Assembly: GCA_013397845.1 (NCBI GenBank)
Contig: VZTG01010172.1
Span: 259,940-323,939 of the forward strand
Reading direction: 5' to 3'
Origin: Melanocharis versteri
Taxonomy: Eukaryota > Chordata > Aves > Passeriformes > Melanocharitidae
Length of the DNA stretch: 64,000 bases
Made by a program: the position numbers and the translations under genes. Positions 26,101 to 38,619 of this stretch are shown here, piece after piece; position 1 is the stretch's first letter, and the number at the start of each line of letters is the position of its first letter. The notes below the pieces were generated by a model. It did not search any database. It had not been told where the DNA came from and saw nothing but the letters and a program-made list of their open reading frames with translations.

Positions 26101-29100
26101 ACAAAAACTTCCAAAGCAAAAGTGCAGAAGTTTCTTTTGAATCTCCTTCTTTGCCTATCCCTACTTTACTTAGTCCTTTCAGACTCTTTTTTACAGAAAA
26201 TGAACAAAGGCACAGATTTTAATTTTTTGGGTTTCAAGCTGTCTTTAAAGATCCCTTCCTCTTTAATGTTTCTGGCTTCTGGCTTTCAAACAATTGCCAT
26301 TTTACCTAAAAGGGCAACATGTTTACAGATTGTATGTGAAATCACTTTCAAGAGTAATGCGTTTCCTGAACACTTCTATTTTTAGCATGGTGATAGCTCA
26401 AAGCTAAGAAGCCTTCCTAATTGGAACTGTACTTTTAGGAACTTAAAGATAGGGTTCTTTATTTTTTCTTGATATGGACACATCTTATTGTGGGAGACAT
26501 CCTAGGAAATGAGAGACAATCCTCTTCTTATTCACAGATGTGAGGCTTCTCTCCCCTCCAGGTGAGCTTGTGTAGTTTCCTATTCAGGAACTAATTGGGG
26601 TTGCTTCCAGTGCAACGTTAAATCTTGAATGTGCTTTTTAGCTGGTTTTGCAGGGGATTTGTTGTTTTTTATTTGTGGAGCGTGGGATGATGCTGGTGAA
26701 ATTGTTTTCAGATGAAGTTTAGGAACTGGAAATAAGGTGAGCCAGAGCAGTGTGACTAATGAGTTTTCTGCAGGCCATCAGCAAGAGTCTCACCCATGGT
26801 GTGTGGACTGTCATCCTGCTTTCAGAGAAATGGTGGTAATGCATGACTCTTCAGAAGTCCTACAAATAGGGGTCTGGAACGTTTCATTAGGATTTTAAAA
26901 ACAATAAGGGGATGCAGATATCATAGGCTAATATGTTAAAGTGGCCTTGGTACCATCTTATTTAACACAGTGGAATTGTCTGCAGCCTGCAGAGCTAGGA
27001 AATAATTCTGTACACATTTACTGTGGAGTACTTCCTCCTTTTGGACTTAATGTGGCTTAGAACTAAGAAAAATACAACTTTTCTCCTGTAATTCACATTA
27101 GAGATATATTTATTTGTTTCTGTGAACATCAGGACCCTGCTGTACTGGTTGTTTTTTCCTAATGCAGGCTTCTAGTCAATGAGGACAGAAAGGAGATCGC
27201 TGACTACATAAAACCCTAGGCTGGTTTCAGTTATAGCTCAGGAAATGGAAAGTTTCTTTCTTGCCCAAATATGAGGCTCAGTCAGTCAGAAAATATAAAG
27301 ACATTAATGTCATAGGGCATTGTTAAAGAGTAAAAACTTCAGCTAAAAGAGAGAAATGCATGAGGGAGAGTTTTGTGTCAGATGGCTACAGCAGAAGATC
27401 TGGCAGCTGGACTTCAGAGTTCTGCTCCAGCATCTCCAGATCTGCTGGGGGAGTAACGTATCTGTTGTTGGCACCACTGAATCTCTTAATGGAAAAGAAA
27501 GCGTGTTTCTAAAGCATTTTGAGATTCAAAGAGGAAAGGCTGAATTTGTTTGGAACTTTTAGCCCTGTTACTGTACCAGCTGATTATAGGGACAGTTGAC
27601 TACATGTAATTGAAGCCAAACCTGCATTCACTTGACATTAAATAATATGGTATTTTATGTAATAGTCTCTATTAGTACACACAGATGCATAATGAGAATT
27701 TATAGGTACATGTGACTCCTGGAATATTGTTGTTTTTATTGTAACTATTGCCCTACATTTTGGCTTCTTACCGTATTTCATTCTTTTGCTTGCATACATT
27801 AGGATAAATGGCCAACAATCTTTAAAAAGGTAGCACAGAGTGGAATAGCAGTTGGTGTTTTGTATCCTGGCGGGCTTCATGTATTTCTCAATATTTCACA
27901 ACTGCTTTTGCTGTGGAAGGTACAGGTTCAAATTTTGTTCCTTATGCGTTGTTTAGTGGGGCAGGGGGGGCAGCAGAGCATGAGCTGGTGCTGGCCTGCA
28001 TTAATTCAGAAAGAGTTCCTCGGCACATGCAAAGAAACTAAGCAGTTCCTCCCTGATAGACCCACTTCCTTTTTATAGTTATTTGTAGAGAAAATGCTTG
28101 AAGAGTGCTGAGTTCTTTCTGTGGGAGGTGCAGAGGAGGGAAGAAGAAGACTTTTAGCTCTTCCATACAAATTACAGGTGGGTTCATCTTTGGTAAATGT
28201 GGTAAATTAATGTGCATCTCAGTTATGACAACAAGAGTCTTGAAGGATCTATCCTTTTAATTCTTTCAAGGTATATTGAAGTAATTAAAAATTTAGTTGT
28301 ATAATATGTAAATGATCCTTTTTTATTTATGAATATTATTTTCACTGTCTCAGCAATTGGGCCTGAAATATTTTTCTGGGCTTCGTTGCAACATGAAGGC
28401 ATTAGATCAAGAATGTTCCAAAATTCAGATTGGCTGGTATTTGCTTATATCACCATGACTGAATGTTACCAGTTTTAAAATGTTTTTTTTGTTGTTCAGG
28501 AAATTTTAAAACAGCTTTGATTTCAAACATGAAACTTGGCAAGTGACTGGTCCATAATGTGTTCTAATCACTTGTGGTATTTTGGAAAAGACTTGAAAAA
28601 GATTGAAGTTGTTATTTTATTAGAAATTTAGTTACTATTTGCATATCTGAACCTCTCATCTTCTTTACCTGAAATGTAATTAGCATATGGTCTTGTCGAC
28701 TTTGCCCAGTGTTAGTGTTAACATGATGGAACTTAATTTTCTGTTTTTCTGTACATGGGTTTTTATTAGAATTTTTTTTACTGCTAAAAAATTATATACC
28801 AGTTTTAATTCTGTAGTTTGGTTGACCACCAGGAGGATACATTTGATCTCATCTGTTTAAACATAGATTATGTAACAGGTTGAATACCCAACCTTTTTTT
28901 TCTAATGGTAATATTCCGTTGTATGTTAGGTGTGTTTTGGTTTTTTGTAGTGGAAATGGAGCCAGAGTGAATTTTAGTCTTGGAACTTCGAGCAGTTCAA
29001 TTGTTGCAGAAGCCCCACAAACCTGAGCTCATACCTTGTACTCTTCATCTTAAGTATTTGAAGCAAAGATAAATATTACATAGATTTAAGTGTGCGCACT

Positions 29101-29144
29101 CCATAGCTCAAGGTTGCTGGAATAATTACAAATATAATTTGTAT

Positions 29145-29260
29145 TGGACAAGGCCGAAGGGATGCTGAGGTCCCTGAATCCAGTCCTGCAATGTATTTAG
29201 ATACACTTTGTCTTCAGAAAATAGTAGCCATTCTTCTTAAAAATCCATTTTAAACTTATC
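29145..29260 (-). repeat. Possible old CR1-group 3' fragment
   Basis: The plus strand carries GACAAGGCCGAAGGGATGCT followed by GAGGTCCCTGAATCCAGTCC. This resembles the reversed 3' end of old CR1/L3 elements, where a 'gaagggacc' box precedes a 'ctagtccag' box. The match is short and diverged and no tail repeat is visible. Confidence 0.3.
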
Positions 29261-31799
29261 TAGTCATTATGCTGTTGCTTTATTACCTAGATTTTGCAGG
29301 ATGTGGCTGACAGTATAAAAATCTTTTTCTTGTTTTTACTAATATTGAAAGTAAATGGAAGATTGTTTTCTCTTTTTTTCTTCCAGATATTATTTCCTGG
29401 CCTGACACAGCGATCAGTTCAAATCATTGCTGATACGTTCTCTTTTATTTTTTTCTGCATTGTTTCTGGGGAAAAAAAAATTACAATAGAGCTTTGCCAA
29501 ATCACAGTGCAGGAACTGAACTTCCCTGAACTTTTATATAGTTCCAGCTGGGTTTGAATTTCACTTCTTGTAGGATGATGTCCAATTAAACAAGAATTAA
29601 ATATATGGACTTTATTGGGAGATATTTGAGAGCTTGCATCAGTGTTACATTAAAAGTTTAAGCAGCAGATTTGCAGTAGAGTCCAAAGGTCTCAAAGTCC
29701 TCTGGTATTAAATTTGCAAAGATTTCTGAGATGAATGAAATTGGAGGGGGTTGGTAGCATTGTCCCTGTAATATTGAATCTCAATAGCCTGTACAATAAG
29801 ATATTGTTCAGTATCCTCTTTGGGCCTTGAGCTTAATATGGCAGTTACATAAACTGAAATAATGTGAAACTTCTGGGCATGGTTTGCGCATGACATTGTG
29901 CAAGATGGAGCTGGTTTTGGGCTTCAGGTTAATGGCCTTCAGGCAAAAGCATAAATAATGTGCTGGAGTAAGAGACTGCATTGATTTGTGCTTCTGTCCA
30001 TGTGTAATCTGGAAGAGTCCTGATAACACTTGAGATGCACCTGCTTGTATGAAGTCCAAACTTAGTCTGTAGTCCTGACTTTGCTTTTTATTCATTTTAT
30101 TTACTCTTAAAGGGTATTGTGCCCCTTCTTACACGTCATAATCCCAAGTTCCTCCCAAGGTAGGCCTGTGGAGATAAGGCGTCTGCTTAGGGTAGCATAA
30201 CAGTGGTGGACCTGCTGTCCATCTAAAGTCTATCAGGGCCACAGAAGCCACACTTGGCACTTGCTGCTCCAGAGACCTGAAGTGGATATTGCCACCTGTC
30301 GTTCTTTCCACTTCTCTGACATCAGACCTGCAAATTCATGCCTCTCTGCAAATACCACTTCCCTCACCGTCTCTTTCTCCCGTGAGGGAACTGTCACACC
30401 TTCATCCTGTTCCTTTCTCTGTCTGCAGCAAGAAAGGAGTAATGGAAGCTTTGCAGTGTGAATGAGGCAGATTCTCACAGTGAAGACAGAGGGAAGCAGG
30501 TACTGGTCAGGGAGAGGGGATGGGCTTAGGCTGCTGTGTGAGGGTAGAAGAAATACTGTAGATTTTGGGAGAAGATCAATGGTCCCAAAACCATAGATGA
30601 TGGATTTCATAGGTGATGGAGATGAGTTGCTAGGCAATGTCTCCTGATGTCACATGTCAAGACAATGACCATTAGCAATAAGTCAAGAGGAAGAGTTGTG
30701 ACAACTTTCCCAAATTTCCTACAGTTGAAAACCTGTAGCTTTCACTCCCTTATTCTGGTTTGCTATCTCAAGAAAGAGGGCATTAAAAGTTACTTTGGCC
30801 TTATTCTTGGAGTAGCACAAGTAAGCAGAGGCTGTGATGCTGGGGGTGTGTTCTCCATGCAAGGAAAGAGAAAGAGGCAGGATATAGTGAACTTCAGATC
30901 CTGCTGATATTGATGAGTTTATCCTGGAAATATTCAACTGCTGTGTTTAATTGCTCAACACTTAAGGATATGTAGACTTCCAAACAAAGGTTTATCACTT
31001 TGATCTTCTCTGCCATATGTCCCATGAGATTTATGTGCATTGCCCTGGGGTTTTTCATTTCACCTAAGTACATTGCCTTTCATCCAGCATCTTGCCCTTC
31101 CACAGGTAAGGGTCAGGCTGAATTTATTTGGGGCAGATCTATGAAGGAAGTGGAGAGGTAGTATCCATCAAACTTTGAGTGTACACAGTGTCTCTGTGGG
31201 GATAGCTCAATGTCATCTCCTGTACCAGAAATCAGCAAATAAATGGCTTTAGCTGTGCAGGGCGGTGGAAATTCAGGAACTACAACTAAAAGAGTACCCC
31301 GTTTCCAAAGAAGAAATTAAGGATGTCGTATGTTATTACTCTAAAATTTTAATCGTTAGTACTGGTATTCTAAGAAAATAGGCCAGATGATTGCCCCTTA
31401 CCACAGTGACTGAAATATATTATTTTATTTTGCTTTGCAAGGGAGCTAGTTTCACAACTAGACCATACCAATGCATAGTTACATGACGAAGTCAAGCAAA
31501 CACAGTGAAAACCTTCGGAGTTTGAAACAAAATTCTGTATTGGTTTTTGATAATATTTTTTTTAACATTTTAAGATATATTAAATACCTCATTGTTTTGG
31601 CTCATGCACATCTCCATTATTTGCATCTTACAATTTTGATACCTTTCACATTTGATAAATTTCTTTTTTCTCAATCATCAGTTTTGGATGCTGTCAATAT
31701 TTACATTCTTTTTCTCATCCTTAATGAATCTATATAGTGATAATAATCCTAGCACTTACTGCTCAGCATCAGAGTAGATTCTTCTTTCTATTTTTTTCT

Positions 31800-32030
31800 A
31801 GTACCATTGATTAATAACTCATTGCTTCCTATCTGTCAGACAGTTTTTATCCACCTTATTGTAATAGTATTCAGACCATAATTCTCTAGTGCCTCTATGA
31901 GCTTCCTGTGTGGTACTGTGTCAAAGGCCTTGCTAAAATCCAAACAAATTATATCCACCACATTTCCTTTATCCGCCCAGTTTGTCACCGCACTGAAATA
32001 CCCATCACAATGAAACATTTATTGATGTAA
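31800..32030 (-). pseudogene. CR1/L3-group LINE reverse-transcriptase fragment
   Basis: A 60-codon minus-strand frame contains the diagnostic non-LTR reverse-transcriptase block: NVVDIICLDFSKAFDTVPHR followed by KLIEALENYG and RWIKT. This matches the 'VDVIYLDFSKAFDTVPHxxL...KLxxYG...RWI' block of CR1-group elements. The frame stops at about 31836-31838. In a neighbouring frame the expected continuation LTDRKQ can be read and is then interrupted by another stop. The copy therefore has at least one frameshift and one nonsense change. The upstream 'GRSCLTNL' block is not evident, so the fragment is short on both sides. In this family the protein copies element RNA into DNA at the target site. 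This copy is inactive. Confidence 0.85.
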
Positions 32031-32034
32031 GTTT

Positions 32035-35000
32035 CACTGTTGAACCAGAATAAATGTGAAGGTTCTGCTGTGATTATGTGATAGAGCCTGCTTCTTAACA
32101 GGTATTATCATTTTATGCACTAAAGATAATATGAGCCATGGGAGATGATACCATTCAGCAGGAGCAGTGAGGCTGTGAAGATCAAAGCATTATGAACCTT
32201 GAAAAGAAGTGGGAGAAGCTTATATGCTACAATAGCTTGTAAAGGGCATAAGTAAAGTCTTCAAGCTGTATTCCAAGAGATGCTCAGTGAATATCAGCTT
32301 CAGAGCTGCTTCACAAAAAAACTGCATCTTTAGAGAAAGAATTGTTTGGGCAAGGCCTCATGAAAGCTGCATGCTGTCACTGTTCCTGTTCCTTGGGAAC
32401 ATAAACAGGATCTAGGGACAGCTTGTGCAAGAAAACAGTTGGAATAAGGAATATCATGGTTTTCAGCAGCCAGCTTGATTACCATCATCGCCCCTGCGTA
32501 GGAGGAAAGCTTCAAGAGGTATTTAGAAGGATGCTGGGTCCCACCTAACGATAACAGAACTACCCATAAAACTCCTAAACATTAGGAGTCCAGGTCAGAT
32601 CTTAAGTGCAGTTATAGAGACCAACTCTTCTCTGGGTTGAGAAGTTCAGCTTCTCATGTGCTTTCACGGCTGGGCTTCTCAAGTGCTTGTTGCTTACTCT
32701 GTTAGCAGTAGGAATAAATGAGGGGAGTGGACTGTGCTGTTAAGGGGTCCAGCACGTTTAACAGGTTTGAGGGCCCTTGTGGTGAAATTGCATCCAGTAC
32801 CTGATCCAGGTGACCATTAGGGTGGATTATGCATTGCAGCTTTTGTACAGTTGATTGTCTCTAACTTTCTGAAACTGAGATTTCAAGGAGTCTTAGTCTT
32901 CGCCCAAAGGCAGGTTTTATCACACCTGAACAAAAATAGTTCAAATACTATTGGGGGATGTGGGGTTTGTGTGAAATGTAGCCCAAAATACACCTTTCTC
33001 CTGATTAAAATGCTTTTCTAGCTGAAACGGCCGTGGTTTTGAAATTAAAATTTGTAATGGATATAGTCTTCACTGGGAAAGTAAACTCAAAGGATGAATG
33101 CCATGAGGAAGGCAAAATCTCTGTGGGCACGCATCTTTGCGGTGAACCAGTAACAGATGGAGATTTCCCATTTTGACAAAGAAACCTTCCATCTCCTGTT
33201 GTCCGTTCCTGCAGCTGAGGAACCTTGATCCCAGCACAATGCTGCAGGTTGTCCTCTGCTCCCGTTCTGCTAAATTACAAACCCCTCCCTGTTTCTCCCA
33301 TCAGTAGCCCTGTGACTGGTTTAAGCCACAGTCCTACAGTGTCAGGAATAAGCCCAGACCAACACTGCTATACAATACAAATGGCTATGAGTTCAAAGGC
33401 AGAACTGGAAATAACCAAAATTACTGCATATTTTTGAAAGAGTAGTAAGAGTTTCAATTCAAACTTTTTGGGAGTATTTTTCAAGCACTGGCATTACTTT
33501 TTTCTTTCTTTTTTATTCTGTCCACTCAGGACAAGAGACAGGTGACAAAAATAAAGCTATTTATAGAGAACTAACACCAACAAAAGTGCATTCACCTTAT
33601 AAAGCAGTAAAGTAATGCTATATCTGTGTTAATAAGATTTGTTCTTTTGTGTTACCAATGAATCTGAACAGAGCACTGTGCTGGTGTGTCTATACTGTTT
33701 CCAATTTCAAAGTTTGTATATTTGTTGTTAGATGAGGAGCCTGTACAATTGACTTTCCTTTTTTGTTTCTGTGACACAATTACTCCATAGCCTTGCTTAT
33801 GTTTTCAAACCTAAAATGCCAGAAAATAGTCTGGGCCACATCCTAAGTACTTATTTAGATTCTGAAGTTGGACTGAGGTCTCTTGTCTGGCCCATGAGTA
33901 TTTTTTAATATTCTCTTGAAGGTAATGGGCTTGGTTTCTTTGTTTGTGTGTGTCCATTTGTCATCCAGTGCCCTTCCCTTTCCCTCGTTCCCTGGCTGTT
34001 GAAGATGAGTTCCTTAATATTATCAATGAGGGGTTTTTTTGAGTAAGGACATCAGTATTTTACCTTCTTTGAATAGTTACTTGTGGCAGTGGCTTCATTG
34101 TTGGTTTCCACTTCAGGAAGATCAATTGACTGATGTTGTAACTTCTGTACGTAGAAATTTCTAAAGATACCAGTAAGTGTTGCACTGTATTCTCCTCTAG
34201 TCTTCCTGCTCCTTGTAACTAATCAGCTGTACATGACTCTAACTGACCTGCTCCAGCTGACTTAAGGTACTCAAGGAAAACCAGAGCCTTACAGATATGG
34301 AACTTCTTTATTGCTACGAGTTTGCAGAAGGCTGACATCTTCTGAAATGTTTCCTGACAAATTACACCTTTTTCCTTCTCTTTAGTTTTTAGATTGAATG
34401 AATCTGCTTCTTATCAAAGTGGGGAATTATACCATAAACATGAGTCGGGCAAAGTAGAGTCAGGGGCCCATGAAAGTCATGGAATCTTGCTAATGAACTT
34501 CAGTCATTGTAGAGTTGGTAGCTTTCCTTTTACTGTTTTCAGACTCTGCATAAGCTTTATGGAAAGAATGAATTGTGAGAAAGCAAAGTGAAACCTGTTT
34601 ACCTTCTGATATTTGTTTTTAAAGCCTTTACTTATAGGAGAACACTTGCTCTGTTGTTAACACTTTACTAATGTGCCTCATTCCTGACCTTGCCATACTC
34701 CTCATTCTTGCAATTCCAGCTCTTGGGCTTCTCTCAAGCAGAAGAACACCTTGAGCTATGTCTCTTGCTTTCCACAAGGGGATCAGAGCACTCCTTTCAG
34801 TCAACAATCATCATCTCTTGCCCCACGAGTGTTAAGCATCCTCACCTGTGCACAGGAAGGCAGACTCTTACAGAGAGCTGTTTCCTGTGCTCCATTTCTT
34901 TTAATGGGAGGATCACAGTGTGAGCTGGTTATGCCTGCCTTGAGGAGAGGGGCCACTTTATCTGCAGGCACTATGCCCTCGTGCTAACTTACAGAGTAAT

Positions 35001-36235
35001 GCCAAACGTTGCATTCCCTCCTTTCCCTGTCCAATCAGAAGAACGTGGGCAAAGCACGAAAGACTTGAGGTTAAAACTACTAGGAAGATACACTGAAGAG
35101 GAGTTGTCAGGATTGTGCCCAGCATGGGAAGGAGGTGCTGGGCCTTTGTGCTTTGACAGGAGAGGGCCATGTGTTTCCTCGTTCTCGACAAGAAAATGGG
35201 GATTTTGGACAAAATTCACTGTGGTGATGTCCATGCACCAATTTATTCCTATTTAGGTCATTGGAATGGGGCTTCAGTGGTGCAGTCTCTGTGCTGGCTC
35301 TCTACACAGGGATACATTTCACCCTCAGTGAATGCTCTTTGTTTTCTCAGTTGAGGTCAGTTTTTCACTGCATTCATTAGAAGAAATGGCTTTGGATTTT
35401 AAATACCGCTGCCCCTCTCCTTCCCTGCCAGCAAGCCAGCATTACAGTCCTGAAGAGGTTAGAAAAGGGGTAAATTTAGAAGGGGAAGGAAGTGAAAGAA
35501 ATGGAAGTTCAGAAGCTGAAACTGTTACCACTTACGTGGCAGTTGTGCTGTTGCCTGCTGCTGATGGACTTACCAATTTTTTGCCTGGATTTCTTCACTG
35601 TTTGTCTACCTTACTAGATGTCAATCAGGAGAAAGAAGGAAAGTTGTTTGATATGAGGTTGTCTAAAGGAAGAGGAACACGTGTCTCAGATGGTTCCTTC
35701 AGGAAAAAATTCATCCAAGCCTATAGAGGTTCTCTTGTGGCAGCATCATCCTAGTGCTTCTATCAGGGGGCTCTTGTTCATTCAAATGCTCAAGAATTGT
35801 TTCTAATTCTTCCTGTGCTGACCCCTTCTGTGCTCTCTGCTTTGCCTCCTGCTCTTCAATACCTCTGATCATGACAGAGTGGAAAACTTAAACCTACAAA
35901 TAAGTTTGTGAGCTCATTTTCGTTTGTGGTATTGGTGTGTGTATGGACATGTTTGTGTGACAGTATATTGTCTGATCTGTCCTTGTTTTATTTTAAACAT
36001 CCGTGAGGATGGATTGAGAAGCCTCATATAACACTGGCGTCTGAGGAACTGGATTTTTACTTATGGGAGAACAAAGTAAAATTACACTTAGGAATTGCTC
36101 CCAGCCTGTGGTACATTCAAAAGCAGTATTAGATTTGCATCCGGGATTTATTTGACCGTCTCTGGGTGTGCTGCTGGTGAGGAGAATAGCTTTGGCTTTG
36201 AATAGGGTAAATTAGGCAAGTCCTGCTGTCACCTT
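32035..36235. other. Unique DNA, no gene recognised
   Basis: No exon or RNA gene is recognised. The longest open frame is 140 codons (35332-35754, plus). It has no known domain, and its first part overlaps ordinary-looking sequence, so it is treated as fortuitous. Several overlapping 60-90-codon frames on both strands at 34690-35256 likewise show no family signature. Confidence 0.5.
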
Positions 36236-36475
36236 TTAAAAATAAAATTTAATGAAGTTTTGATTTGTTCCTTTAATGAGTCATTGGTACATTGTATGTG
36301 TCTGTGTATATTGCTGTATGGTTTGTTATTATGAGGCCAAATCCTGACAACTTATTGCAAAATTGTTTTAATTTATTATTAATATTTTTTTGTTTTTCTC
36401 ATTTCTCCTGGTTTTGGAGCCTGTATAATTAGATATAATTAAAACCACAGGTTTTAAACTCCAGTCTAACATTTA
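36235..36475. promoter_or_regulatory. Candidate conserved noncoding element (AT-rich)
   Basis: This stretch contains repeated TTTAATGA/TTAATT cores, TTATTGCAAAATTG (C/EBP-like) at about 36351-36364, and a TAATTAGATATAATTAAAAC segment near 36426-36445. It is AT-rich without being a simple repeat and has no coding potential. It could equally be neutral AT-rich DNA. Confidence 0.22.
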
Positions 36476-36479
36476 AACT

Positions 36480-38275
36480 CATATTTATGGTACAACCCCT
36501 GGAGTTTTATTGTCATTCCAACTATTTCAACTGCACTTTGCAAAAAAAAAATTTTTTTGCATCTGTTCAAATGCTGTGTCTACAGCTACCACTTCTTAAT
36601 CATCTGTTTTGCACAGTAATGTGACGTTTATTTTACATGATAAGAAACCGTGCAGTTTTATAGATGAGCTTTTCATATCCCTTAACAAAAGGTTGCAAGG
36701 GACCTTTTGCCTTGTACAGTTTAAAAACAGCTTTCCTCTTTTTGAACTTGTCTTTCTCTGCTCCTCCATGCAACAGTCTGAAAGTGCTGCATGCTGTAGA
36801 ATGAATTTGTAAAAAATGTTGTTGGCTGGCATTATGTAAAACCATATTTTCCCTTTTGGTGCGTATGTTCTGGTCCTAGCAATGTCCTTGTTTTGCTGAA
36901 ATTAACATTTTTATCCTCACAGTCTTTGGTATGCGATGGTGTTTTTCTGTCTTTTTTAATTGTGATTTTTTTTTTTAATTAGTATAAGGTTGATTGTTAA
37001 AATTAAGTGGCAGAAGGCTTCTTTCCAAATTATTCAGAGATCTTTTGCTGAAGAAATATATTTTGCTTCTCTCAATTGCCTTTTTCCCTTTTTCTTTCAT
37101 TGCAAACTACTCTGGGAAGAGCTTCTTTTAACAAAAAAAAAGGCTACGCTTGACTGATAATGCATTGCTTTGGATGGTGAAACATTATGAAAGTTTAATT
37201 TTTAATTAAATCTGAAATACCAATTATAACTGAAAGAGATTTTAACCTGTTTCTTTTCAGACTGCCTGAAGTTACATTGTAGATGCTGAAATCACTGCAC
37301 CTTAAAAACAAAAAGATTAAGCCACACTGCATTCCTGTAAGTAAAAGCTTTTCCGGTACCTTTTGTCCGTATTTTTCCTCTATATGCATCCAAAGTGTTA
37401 GCACAGTAGCTGGTCTTGGATAAAGGTCAGAGTCCCCTTGAATGGGATTTAGAAGTTCAAAGGATGTTTTATTTAAAAATTAAAAAGGAACTTACATCTT
37501 GCAGATCTTTAATTTCAGACCACTGAATAGATCATTCTTTCCTGCTTTGTTTTGAATATTATTAGGAATACTGTGCATCTCTGTTTGTTGACTTACAGTT
37601 CCTGTTGCTTTGTCAGTGAGGATTTCTGCACGTTGGTGCAGAGATAACAGAAAGTAGCAGAAGATTCCTTATAGCACAGAATGTAGTTTCTTCTCCTCTC
37701 TTGATGTCGTAACAAATTCCTCTCTTTTGTATGAGAAAAAAACAAACAACTTTCTGATGACATCACAGGGGACTTCAGCTGCTTTAGGGGGCAGATGAAG
37801 GCAGAAATGCCTAATTCATCTCTGCTGTGACACAACAAAACAGTCAAAATAACATCTACGTCTCAACAAGAAAGGAGTCTTTTTCTAAGAGCATAGTTAT
37901 TCCATAAATGCAAGTCAGATTGCACATCACTCTGATCTACCCTTATTTAGAATCCGTTTATTGAAATGTGTTTGGGTTAATAATTAAGATTTGGAACTTC
38001 AGTGAGTGAACAACAGCCATGCGGAAGGGGATTGAAAAATATCGCAGATTCAGATACTCTTAATCTAATGAAATAATATGTGAAAAAAAATCCAGAAGCT
38101 TGTAGAAAGGAGGAAAAAGATCGATTTCAGTTGAACGGTACAAAGCTGTGGAATATTACAAAGCAAAGTCAGTTTGTTTTCTTGTTTAAGATCAAAATGT
38201 GCAGTCTGTAATGAAATCCAGAGCCTTCTTCCAAAGTGGTACTTTTGTACTTAAGTTTTAAAATCTTTTAACTAT
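36480..38275. other. Unique AT-rich DNA, no gene recognised
   Basis: No exon, RNA or recognised transposon is seen. Open frames are all under 90 codons and antiparallel to each other. Short homopolymers are present, including A/T runs near 36542-36557 and A runs at 37132-37141. Confidence 0.5.
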
Positions 38276-38329
38276 TAGAGGGGATTTATCATGCCTTTAT
38301 CCCCCCCACCCCTTTTTTTTGGTAATATA

Positions 38330-38610
38330 TTTTAATGTTTTATTGTAAACTAGCTGGAGGGTACAGTTACACTGTGGCCAGCTAATGCCTGCCCCTCCAG
38401 CACACAGCGCCAAGCATGACTCAGACAGGCAGATTGTGCCATTCTGGCTCTCCTCCACTGTGTTTTTACATTACTGGCAAGGGCCATGCCATTGTGTTGT
38501 TTAAATATTGTGTATTAACTGCAGGCTGTGGCCAGTGAATGGTATTTAACATTTTCTGCTCTTCAGTGCTGAATGTGAGCAGCTTCCTTGGCCACCAGAG
38601 GTTAACCTTG
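38330..38610. promoter_or_regulatory. Candidate conserved noncoding element (AP-1/MAF, FOX, SOX cores)
   Basis: This segment is of mixed composition and differs from the flanking AT-rich sequence. It contains TGACTCA (AP-1/MAF type) at 38417-38423, GCCATTGTG SOX-like sequence near 38489, and a TGTTTAAATA FOX-like site near 38498. It contains no repeat signature and its open frames are short. Among the noncoding candidates in this window its balanced composition makes it one of the better ones. Motif occurrence alone is weak evidence. Confidence 0.28.
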
Positions 38611-38619
38611 CAATTACAC

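Larger units (their letters stand above)
24890..31795. other. Unique AT-rich DNA, no gene recognised
   Basis: No exon or RNA gene is recognised. A G/T-rich low-complexity tract lies at 25231-25290 and an AT/GT dinucleotide-like tract at 26068-26100. An octamer-like ATTTGCAT sits at 28637-28644. A 134-codon minus-strand frame at 30233-30637 has no recognisable domain and is probably fortuitous. A possible old LINE fragment near 29145-29260 is listed separately. Confidence 0.5.

Noticed and set aside
30233..30637. 134-codon minus-strand open frame
   Set aside because: No family resemblance in the translation, an overlapping plus-strand frame of 66 codons, and no exon signals.
35332..35754. 140-codon plus-strand open frame
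   Set aside because: No recognisable domain, no splice or promoter context, and composition like the surrounding unique DNA. Length is within chance for 64 kb in six frames.
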